From assembly GCA_945881885.1 (NCBI GenBank), contig CAMCVI010000007.1, positions 84,934 through 148,933 of the forward strand: a stretch of DNA of 64,000 bases. Direction: 5' to 3'. The first letter of the stretch is position 1; each line of letters begins with the position of its first letter. Positions 57,357 to 64,000 of this stretch are shown piece by piece. The notes beneath the pieces were generated by a model. The model ran no database searches and was not told where the DNA came from. It saw only the letters and a program-made list of their open reading frames with translations. Made by a program: the position numbers and the translations under genes. This DNA comes from Chryseobacterium gleum. Lineage in GTDB: Bacteria > Bacteroidota > Bacteroidia > Flavobacteriales > Flavobacteriaceae.

Positions 57357-58718
57357 CTATTTAATTGAACTAATTATATCGTGTTTGGTAATAATATGAT
57401 GTTTGCCGTTTCCTAAATCTACTAAAACCGCTTGATTGTCTTTATTAATTAATTTAGAAACTTCATCTATAGAAGCTGAAGCCAAAACAACTGGAAAGGG
57501 TTTACCCATTACTTCTTTTATCGGCATATCCGCAATGTCTTTATTTTCAAAATAACTTCTAAATAAATCCGATTCGTCTAAACTTCCAACAAAACCTGTA
57601 ATATCAATAACCGGAATTTGAGAAATTTTGTATTTCTTCAATCTTTCAATAGCATGAGAAACCAATTCTTCAGTTCTAACTATGATTAAAGGTTTGTCTT
57701 TATGATCTTTAATTAAATCTTCGGCCTTTGTAATGTCTTCTTCCAAAAATCCGCGTTCACGCATCCATTCGTCGTTATACATTTTACCAACATATCTACT
57801 TCCAGAATCGTGAAATAAAACTACCACCACGTCTTCTGGTTTAAAATGTTCTTTTAATTGCAAAACTCCTTTAACAGCTGCACCAGCTGAATTTCCACAA
57901 AACATTCCTTCTTCTAAAGCCAATTTTCTAGTATAAACTGCGGCGTCTTTATCAGTCACTTTTGTAAAACCGTCTATTAAAGAGAAATCAACATTTAATG
58001 GTAAAATGTCTTCTCCAATTCCTTCTGTTATGTAGGAATAAACTTCGTTTTCATCAAAAATACCTGTTTCGTGGTATTTTTTAAATACAGATCCGTAGGT
58101 ATCAATTCCCCAAATTTTTATATTTGGATTTTTCTCTTTCAAATATTTAGCCACACCTGAGATTGTTCCGCCAGTTCCTACTCCAACCACAAAATGTGTA
58201 ATTTTTCCATTAGTTTGTTCCCAAATTTCTGGACCTGTTTGCTCATAATGCGCAATGGCGTTACTCGGGTTGTCATATTGATTTACATACCAAGAATTTG
58301 GAATTTCATCACCTAAACGTTTCGAAACGGAATAATAAGAACGCGGATCAGTTGGTTCCACATCCGTAGGACATATGATAACTTTTGCGCCTACTGCACG
58401 TAAAATATCGGACTTCTCTTTTGATTGCTTGTCTGAAATTACAAAAATACACTTGTAACCTTTAACTATAGCTGCTAAAGCCAAACCCATTCCTGTATTT
58501 CCAGAAGTACCTTCAATAATGGTTCCACCAGGTTTTAATCGGCCATCTGCTTCGGCATCTTCAACCATTTTTACCGCCATTCTGTCTTTTACAGAATTTC
58601 CAGGGTTGAAGGTTTCCAATTTACCTAGAACCAAACAAGGCAATTCAGCTGTAATTTTATTTAATTTCACAATTGGCGTATTACCAATAGTTTCTAATAT
58701 ATTTTTAGCGTATTTCAT
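57357..58718 (-). CDS. PLP-dependent cystathionine beta-synthase-like enzyme with CBS domains
   Basis: 453 residues from the ATG at 58718; a TTG at 58739 lies in the promoter. A fold-type II PLP domain (1-320) has K44 in NPGNSVKDR (Schiff base), EGTSGNTGMG and the phosphate loop GVGTGGTISG. A pair of CBS modules follows (about 335-453). The layout matches cystathionine beta-synthase, which joins serine and homocysteine; O-acetylserine-dependent cysteine synthase activity is the alternative. It has the best promoter in the window. No other sulfur genes adjoin it. Confidence 0.92.
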   Translation of the reverse strand: MKYAKNILETIGNTPIVKLNKITAELPCLVLGKLETFNPGNSVKDRMAVKMVEDAEADGRLKPGGTIIEGTSGNTGMGLALAAIVKGYKCIFVISDKQSKEKSDILRAVGAKVIICPTDVEPTDPRSYYSVSKRLGDEIPNSWYVNQYDNPSNAIAHYEQTGPEIWEQTNGKITHFVVGVGTGGTISGVAKYLKEKNPNIKIWGIDTYGSVFKKYHETGIFDENEVYSYITEGIGEDILPLNVDFSLIDGFTKVTDKDAAVYTRKLALEEGMFCGNSAGAAVKGVLQLKEHFKPEDVVVVLFHDSGSRYVGKMYNDEWMRERGFLEEDITKAEDLIKDHKDKPLIIVRTEELVSHAIERLKKYKISQIPVIDITGFVGSLDESDLFRSYFENKDIADMPIKEVMGKPFPVVLASASIDEVSKLINKDNQAVLVDLGNGKHHIITKHDIISSIK

Positions 58719-58736
58719 ATTATTATTTTGTGATGA

Positions 58737-58766
58737 CAAAGTTACACGTTCTTGTAAGATTTACAA
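58737..58766 (-). promoter_or_regulatory. Promoter of the CBS-domain PLP enzyme gene
   Basis: Minus strand: TTG at 58766-58764, exactly 19 bases, TAACTTTG at 58744-58737, then a 17-base run to the ATG at 58718. A full match to the Bacteroidota consensus. Confidence 0.78.
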
Positions 58767-58793
58767 AAAATAACTTCCACTGGTAAATTCATT

Positions 58794-60662
58794 CTATTTA
58801 AAGAAATTCCATTCTAAACCAAAACGGATATGAAAATCACGAAATGGAGAGTTTGGCGTGTTAAAATAATCTACTTTATTAGTAAACAACGCATTAAAAT
58901 GTTCTGCCTTCAGGTAAATTCTACATTGCTGAACACGAGCGTTTACAAAGAAATCTAAAACAGGAAATCCTCCAACTTTTGTTTGATCTTGTACAAAAAA
59001 TTCCCCTAAAACACCAATGTAATCATTGGCGTAATGCTTGGTAAAATAGTTGCATGTAACTCCTGTTTGCAATAACATGGCTTTCTTAAAAACTGGTTTG
59101 GTATAATACAATGTATTTCGTAAAACAATATTTGGTAAATTTAAAATATTAGCATCTTGTTGCACTTCTTGAAATTTTACTCTATTATCTAGCGCCCAAT
59201 TTCTAAATTTGATTTCTTTGGCTACTTCTGCACTCACATACTGTATAGATTTACTGTATTGAAATGGTTTTACAACCAAGCTATCTATTCGTTGTGTAGA
59301 ATTATAAAAATACAAATGATCATTTAAATTTGATATTTGAACAGTTGCATCCACCCATTTATTTTTAGTCTCAACTTTAATAGAGCTGATTTTTTCGTTT
59401 TTAAAAGACGTTTCCCAATTATAATTATCGTAATCACTTTTATGAAATACAAAAATATTGTCTGGAATTTTACTGACTTGTTGTGCCGAAATTTTCACAT
59501 AATAGTCACTAGAAAATGCATATTTTGCAAAAGCTTCGAAATTAGATGACGGTTGATTGGATAGGGCATTCTGTAATAAAATATTAAAATTCCATTTGTT
59601 TCTATCAAATTCATATTGCCCGCCTACTGAAGTTACGCGATTGTGCAGATTGAATTTATCATTTGCATTATATGAAACATTTTCTGGAATTACATAAAAC
59701 TGATTGTAAGAATAATTATCTAAGAAAAAATTAATTTCACCTAATGTTTTTGTTTTAAAACTAACACCAACTTTATTATAAAAAACATCAAAACGTGTTT
59801 TATTATTAATGGAATTTGAAATTGAGTTACCTAATCGTGCGCTTTCTGTTTCTTGAATATACTCGTAGAACTTGTTTTCATAATAAGTTTGATGCTTAAT
59901 CACCAAAGAATTTCCTGTAGAAAATTGGTACGATTGATCTAGAAAATAGCGGTTACCTTTTAATTTGGAAGAAGCATCATTAAAATATACGTCTACTCGC
60001 TCTCGTTGACTAAAAGTCGGATTGGTACCATCTAACTGTTCTAACGTTTTTATACCTCCATTTTCTTGGTTAAAAATATCTTGCCCAATGAAATTGGCTT
60101 TCAAGAAATATTTTTTATTTAGAGAATGATAATTTGTTATAAACCTAAAATGACCAGAACTTGTTAAATTATTAAAATAATCTCCTACAGAACGAATAGC
60201 TTTATAAGCAATTGTAAAATTCAAATTTGGTTTTGTATTTACTGATAATAAAGCATCTAAACTTTGCCCTTGGCGCATAACTGTTTTAAAATAAATATCA
60301 GTTAAGGGTGTAGGTACCGAATAATAATAAATATCATTATTGTTTAAATAAGAAACGTGTTTCGCATTAAATCCAAATTGAGGCAAAACCGAAGTGTGTT
60401 TTTTAGAAAAATCTAATTGATTGTATAAATAACCTTCATTTGAAAAGGAAAACAAACCAAAATTATCCTTTCTTAAGTAATTGTATTTATACTCATCTTG
60501 AACGGTCAAAGACGTATCAATATAAACCGTATCTTTTTGGGTATTGAAAGTTTTATAAAGTTTAATATCAGCTTTTAATTCTACAACTTTAATTGTATCT
60601 CTTTCCTGGGAGTAGGAAGAAAATGACAAAGCAAAAAACAATATAATAAGTAGGGATCTCAT
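58794..60662 (-). CDS. Putative porin (Porin_10 family)
   Basis: 622 residues. A signal peptide (about 1-18, ending SSYSQ) is followed by a large beta-barrel of alternating polar and aromatic residues, ending DFHIRFGLEWNFFK with the C-terminal aromatic usual for outer-membrane barrels. The pattern matches the Bacteroidota Porin_10 family. Substrate unknown. Not linked to the SusCD operon, which is terminated before its promoter. Confidence 0.85.
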   Translation of the reverse strand: MRSLLIILFFALSFSSYSQERDTIKVVELKADIKLYKTFNTQKDTVYIDTSLTVQDEYKYNYLRKDNFGLFSFSNEGYLYNQLDFSKKHTSVLPQFGFNAKHVSYLNNNDIYYYSVPTPLTDIYFKTVMRQGQSLDALLSVNTKPNLNFTIAYKAIRSVGDYFNNLTSSGHFRFITNYHSLNKKYFLKANFIGQDIFNQENGGIKTLEQLDGTNPTFSQRERVDVYFNDASSKLKGNRYFLDQSYQFSTGNSLVIKHQTYYENKFYEYIQETESARLGNSISNSINNKTRFDVFYNKVGVSFKTKTLGEINFFLDNYSYNQFYVIPENVSYNANDKFNLHNRVTSVGGQYEFDRNKWNFNILLQNALSNQPSSNFEAFAKYAFSSDYYVKISAQQVSKIPDNIFVFHKSDYDNYNWETSFKNEKISSIKVETKNKWVDATVQISNLNDHLYFYNSTQRIDSLVVKPFQYSKSIQYVSAEVAKEIKFRNWALDNRVKFQEVQQDANILNLPNIVLRNTLYYTKPVFKKAMLLQTGVTCNYFTKHYANDYIGVLGEFFVQDQTKVGGFPVLDFFVNARVQQCRIYLKAEHFNALFTNKVDYFNTPNSPFRDFHIRFGLEWNFFK

Positions 60663-60679
60663 TTATACAAATTAAAGAG

Positions 60680-60709
60680 CAAATGTACTGAGAATTTGTT
60701 GTAAAAAAA
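60680..60709 (-). promoter_or_regulatory. Porin promoter using the upstream terminator T tract
   Basis: Minus strand: TTT at 60709-60707 inside the terminator T tract, 19-base spacer, TACATTTG at 60687-60680, 17 bases before the ATG. Confidence 0.55.
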
Positions 60710-60730
60710 AACCCCGATACAATCGGGGTT
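60703..60730 (-). terminator. Terminator of the SusCD-lipoprotein operon
   Basis: 9-bp GC-rich stem AACCCCGAT / ATCGGGGTT with a 3-base loop and seven T on the minus strand, 27 bases after the lipoprotein stop. Confidence 0.93.
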
Positions 60731-60756
60731 TATTTTATATACTAATACAATTAAAA

Positions 60757-61503
60757 TTAATTAACAGTAAAAGGGTGTGAGATAGTTGATCCAAAAACTG
60801 AACCTGATACAAGTGTAGTACCGTCAGTTTTCTTTAAATTATATGATCCTGGAGCAATTCCATCACCATAACTATCATTCATAATAAATGTATAACTACC
60901 AGCAGTTAAACAAAACTGAGTTGTAAATGAAGCCAATCCATCAGCATAAGGTGAAGAACTTGCTATAGTTGCATTCGCAGAATTTTTCAACAACCAAGAA
61001 ATCTCTGAAGCATAAGGGTCAAAAGCAATATTTAAGTTAACTTTAATATTGTCACAACCTCTTTGAATACTAACCACGTGGTTTGTTCTGTTTGGTAAGG
61101 CATAAAAGTTAGGGCCAAAAACTAAAACCAATTGCTTTGCAGAACCATCAGATGGTAAAGCAGCATACGAACCAGAGTTAATTTTAAGTTTAGCAGTAGT
61201 TTGCCCTGCACGAATTACCGCAGTTGACATATCTATTGAATACATATTTGCAGTAGCATTAGTAAAAGGACTAACTACAACTGGTACTACTCTGTCTACG
61301 TTTGAAACAGTAGTAGAACTAATTAATACTTCAGTAAAAGATGCTGCTGCTGCAGTAAACTCAAAAATTGAAGTTGACTTATTAAAAAGCAACGCTTCTT
61401 GAGGACCTGAAAATGATTTGTAATTATCATCTTCATCGCTACAACTAACTAGCAACAAAGAAGCAACTAAACCAAAAAAGATTGAAAATCTAAAATTTTT
61501 CAT
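60757..61503 (-). CDS. Surface lipoprotein of the SusCD operon, family not recognised
   Basis: 248 residues. A lipoprotein signal ends at C21 (LLLVSC) and the mature start CSDEDDNYK has the acidic residues seen in Bacteroidota lipoprotein export signals, so it is probably on the cell surface. Residues about 30-150 look like a beta-sandwich (FEFTAAAASFTEVLISS). The C-terminal part has SYTFIMNDSYGDGIAPGSYNLKKTDG, a motif found in many secreted Bacteroidota beta domains. It is in the position of SusE/SusF-like glycan-binding lipoproteins, which supports ligand binding. 24 bases after susD. Confidence 0.75.
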   Translation of the reverse strand: MKNFRFSIFFGLVASLLLVSCSDEDDNYKSFSGPQEALLFNKSTSIFEFTAAAASFTEVLISSTTVSNVDRVVPVVVSPFTNATANMYSIDMSTAVIRAGQTTAKLKINSGSYAALPSDGSAKQLVLVFGPNFYALPNRTNHVVSIQRGCDNIKVNLNIAFDPYASEISWLLKNSANATIASSSPYADGLASFTTQFCLTAGSYTFIMNDSYGDGIAPGSYNLKKTDGTTLVSGSVFGSTISHPFTVN

Positions 61504-61527
61504 AATTTGATAATTTAATAATTTATA

Positions 61528-63003
61528 TTAATAACCTGGGTTTTGTTGGATACCAACATTACCAGCAATTTCTAATTGAGGAATAGGCAATGTAAATCTG
61601 TAATCAGAAAGTGGCAAAGTTAATGGTTGATTTGGAATATCATCATCCGTATTATCTCTAGTAATTCCTTGGTTTCCAGCTAAAGCTGCAAGTCTTTTGA
61701 TATCTAAATATCTGTGACCTTCAAAAGCCAATTCTTTTCTTCTTTCTAATAAAATATCCGCCCATGCTGCTTGAGCAGTTGCATATACTGGCAACGCAGG
61801 TGCAGGAGCAGCAAAAGTTCTAGCTGTTCTAATAGAACGAACAAGCGTAGCAGCTGCAGCTAAATTAGAAGAAGCTACTTCACATTCCGCAAGAATTAAA
61901 ACCATTTCAGAATTTCTGAAGATTTTTAAATCATTTCTTAAAGGTTGCTGCGCTTTACCTGGATATTTATTTATTGGTAAAACATCATTAGAAACATAAT
62001 TAATATCCGCAGCATAATTAGGATTAATTTGAGCTGAGGCATCAATCCAAATTGCAGTTCTTACATCATTTGGAAATTGGCTGTACAAATTAAACAAATT
62101 TCTACCCATATCTAAGAAAGCCCCACCAGTAGCACTTGTAACATTAAAGTACCAAGTACTTGCTATATTAGACCAAGTACCTCCTGAAGGTCTAGCTGCA
62201 GCGAAAATACATTCACCTTGAACAGCATCTCCCCACATTGAATTGTATGTATTTGGAGTAGAAAGCGCACCAGTTGCTAAAGTAGCATATTGCTTAGCTT
62301 TCACATAATCTTTTCTATAAAGGTACATTCTAGCTCTAGCAGCAGCAATAAATTTTTGAGTTACATTTCTGTAATTAGTTGCAGTAGCAGCTAAATTAGA
62401 TTCAGCAAACAAAAAATCACTTTCAATTAAATTGTAAATTAATTGATTTGAAACTCTAGGTCTGTCTATAAAAAGATCATATCTATCTGGAGTAGTTGAC
62501 AAAATAACACCTAATGCATTAGGGTTAGCAGGGTCTACAGAGAAAAACGATACCAATTGTATGTAAGAATAAGCTCTTAAAGCTCTTGCCTCAGCTAAAA
62601 CAGAATTTTTCGCAGCTATATCAGCAGGAGTAGTCACTACAACAAGATTAGCAAAATCCAATAATCTGTTTACTCTGTTGATAACCGTATAATGTGTACT
62701 CCAAAGTCCAGCTGGTTCATCAGAATTTGCATTCAATTGAAACCTATGTAATTCTTTATCTTGGCCACCATTAGAGGGTCCGATACCAACCTCATCAGTA
62801 AATACAGTTGTAAAACCGATCTCTTCAGTATTGTTAACTCTTGAGTAAATATCACCATTTAAGTAGTTTCTTAAATCCGTAACTGTCTTAAATGCATCTG
62901 CTCTGTAAATTTCACCAGGTTGTACAATGTCTAAAGCATCGCTACAAGATGAAACTAATAATAAACTTCCAATTGCAAGGAAAATATTTTTAATTTTTTT
63001 CAT
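61528..63003 (-). CDS. RagB/SusD family nutrient-binding lipoprotein
   Basis: 491 residues. Signal peptide with lipidated C20 (LLLVSSC). SusD-like TPR core: ALDIVQPGEIYRADAFKTVTDLRNYLNGDIYSRVN at the N-terminus, AEARALRAYSYIQLVSFF in the middle, and the C-terminal signature LAECEVASSNLAAAATLVRSIRTAR ... LLERRKELAFEGHRYLDIKRL ... LPIPQLEIAGNVGIQQNPGY. It caps the SusC barrel and hands over ligand. No glycoside hydrolase or peptidase is in view to name the substrate. Confidence 0.95.
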   Translation of the reverse strand: MKKIKNIFLAIGSLLLVSSCSDALDIVQPGEIYRADAFKTVTDLRNYLNGDIYSRVNNTEEIGFTTVFTDEVGIGPSNGGQDKELHRFQLNANSDEPAGLWSTHYTVINRVNRLLDFANLVVVTTPADIAAKNSVLAEARALRAYSYIQLVSFFSVDPANPNALGVILSTTPDRYDLFIDRPRVSNQLIYNLIESDFLFAESNLAATATNYRNVTQKFIAAARARMYLYRKDYVKAKQYATLATGALSTPNTYNSMWGDAVQGECIFAAARPSGGTWSNIASTWYFNVTSATGGAFLDMGRNLFNLYSQFPNDVRTAIWIDASAQINPNYAADINYVSNDVLPINKYPGKAQQPLRNDLKIFRNSEMVLILAECEVASSNLAAAATLVRSIRTARTFAAPAPALPVYATAQAAWADILLERRKELAFEGHRYLDIKRLAALAGNQGITRDNTDDDIPNQPLTLPLSDYRFTLPIPQLEIAGNVGIQQNPGY

Positions 63004-63028
63004 AATTATTAGTATTAATATTATTTAA

Positions 63029-64000
63029 TTAAAATCCAATTGAAGTACCAAAGGTAATCGTTTTAGGATTTGGGAAATTGGTTACTGATAATGCAGAAAC
63101 AGCTTCCGGGTCAAAACCTCTCCATTTCGTCCAAGTTAATAAATTCTCAGCTAAAACGAAAAACTTCACATTTGTAAATGGTGATTTTTTTAACAATTTT
63201 GCAGGAATATTATAACCTAAATTAATGTTTTTAAGTCTAATAAAAGAAGAGTCGTATAAGAATCTATCAGATCCTAAGAAAACATTATTATTAAAAGCAG
63301 TTAAAGATGGTACATCTGAAGTGTTGTTAGTTGGTGTCCATTGATCTAATAAATCAGCAGTCACGTTCTCTTGACCAATAAATGCTGGATTTGAAGCCCA
63401 AGCAAATTGGTTATCAATTCTCCAAACATCATACATATAAGTAAATAAGGTATTTAAGTAGAAACCTTTATAGTCAAAATTAAATCCAAAACCTCCTTGG
63501 TATTTAGGTAAGTTACTTTTTCCAGTAGCTCTTCTATCTTTAGCTTCATCTGGCGTTTCAGTTAAGTTATTGTTTCTATCTAAAAACAATAAGTTACCAT
63601 TCGCTTGGTTCACTCCTACATAAGGAATTAAATTCCATTCGTTAAGAATATTACCTACTTTACGTAAGTTAGAAACCCCATTTTGATTAGTTTCTGCTAA
63701 AGCTGTGATTTTGTTTTCATTGTATGATGAATTAGCAAAAACAGAAAATCTCATTTTGTCATTTTTGATAATATTGTATTTTAATACCAATTCTATACCG
63801 TTATTAGTTAATTCACCATTGTTACCTGCAACAGAGAAACCTGTACCAACAACCCCTGAATTAGGAATAGAATTAAATAAATTAGAAGTAGTTTTGTTAT
63901 ACACATCAACATTACCTTCAAGTTTATCATTAAATACTGCGAAGTCAATACCAAAGTTGGCTTGAGAAATTTTTTCCCATTGAACTGTTACGTTGTCAAA
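63029..64000 (-). CDS. SusC/RagA family TonB-dependent receptor, C-terminal part (cut by window edge)
   Basis: The last 323 residues are present; the frame stays open to the right edge, so the 5' part lies outside the window. The visible sequence is the end of the 22-strand barrel: WEKISQANFGIDFAVFNDKLEGNVDVYNKTT, FDYKGFYLNTLFTYMYDV, SFIRLKNINLGYNIPAKLLKK, NVKFFVLAENLLTWTKWRGFDPE, ending NPKTITFGTSIGF with C-terminal Phe. It imports ligand held by SusD, driven by TonB. susD follows by 25 bases. Confidence 0.95.
   Translation of the reverse strand, partial: FDNVTVQWEKISQANFGIDFAVFNDKLEGNVDVYNKTTSNLFNSIPNSGVVGTGFSVAGNNGELTNNGIELVLKYNIIKNDKMRFSVFANSSYNENKITALAETNQNGVSNLRKVGNILNEWNLIPYVGVNQANGNLLFLDRNNNLTETPDEAKDRRATGKSNLPKYQGGFGFNFDYKGFYLNTLFTYMYDVWRIDNQFAWASNPAFIGQENVTADLLDQWTPTNNTSDVPSLTAFNNNVFLGSDRFLYDSSFIRLKNINLGYNIPAKLLKKSPFTNVKFFVLAENLLTWTKWRGFDPEAVSALSVTNFPNPKTITFGTSIGF

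Noticed and set aside
58719..58739. Seven-residue N-terminal extension of the CBS-domain PLP enzyme
   Set aside because: Its TTG start is part of the TAACTTTG promoter element.

Overview
The window reads as chromosomal core DNA of a member of Flavobacteriaceae, most likely Flavobacterium or a close relative. The evidence is very AT-rich DNA, promoters of the Bacteroidota type (TTG or TTT, about 19 bases, then TAnnTTTG), almost no Shine-Dalgarno sequences, a type IX secretion (T9SS) adhesin with a PorP/SprF partner, a SusC/SusD pair, and flavobacterial families such as DUF2805, DUF2851, DUF3467, DUF4369 and Porin_10. I see no prophage, insertion sequence, CRISPR array or classical defence island.

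Layout. Bases 1-9281 hold a truncated ABC ATPase gene on the minus strand, then plus-strand genes: htpG, an SGNH-like protein, DUF2721, a DMT permease, an AlkB-like dioxygenase, DUF2805, an M61 peptidase, a DUF4369 lipoprotein and a pentapeptide-repeat protein. Bases 9274-15184 run on the minus strand: a TPR protein and ribH (stop and start overlap), then mutL, two rhomboid proteases and an EEP-family phosphatase/nuclease packed tightly. Bases 15320-25314 run on the plus strand: recF, a rhodanese-thioredoxin lipoprotein, murB, a family 2 glycosyltransferase overlapping a sigma-70 factor, a TonB-like protein, lipA, gap and a TPR hybrid histidine kinase. lpxK converges on the kinase gene. Bases 26535-29359 carry a Nif3-like gene, a coiled-coil protein and rluF, ending at a GC-rich inverted-repeat element.

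From 29454 to the end everything is on the minus strand. A GNAT acetyltransferase lies next to a two-gene T9SS locus (a 2347-residue adhesin and its PorP/SprF partner). In transcription order the translation/transcription cluster is then tRNA-Thr, tRNA-Tyr, tRNA-Thr, tuf, tRNA-Trp, secE, nusG, rplK, rplA, rplJ, rplL, rpoB, rpoC. Upstream of it are rpsU, xerC and hpf, and before those PspC, HHH and acyl-CoA dehydrogenase genes, DUF2851, a PLP-dependent CBS-domain enzyme and Porin_10. The window closes with a SusC-SusD-lipoprotein operon cut by the right edge.

The most interesting signals are regulatory. In five minus-strand junctions the intrinsic terminator of one gene overlaps or directly supplies promoter elements of the next (rpsU/xerC, hpf/tRNA cluster, rpoC/DUF3467, CBS enzyme/DUF2851, lipoprotein/porin). 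rpsU has a strong Shine-Dalgarno sequence in a genome that otherwise seems to lack them, which fits bS21-dependent sequestration of the anti-Shine-Dalgarno in Bacteroidota ribosomes. Promoter positions also correct several start codons (recF, lipA, Nif3-like, the adhesin, the CBS enzyme). I did not find a clearly new multi-gene system.
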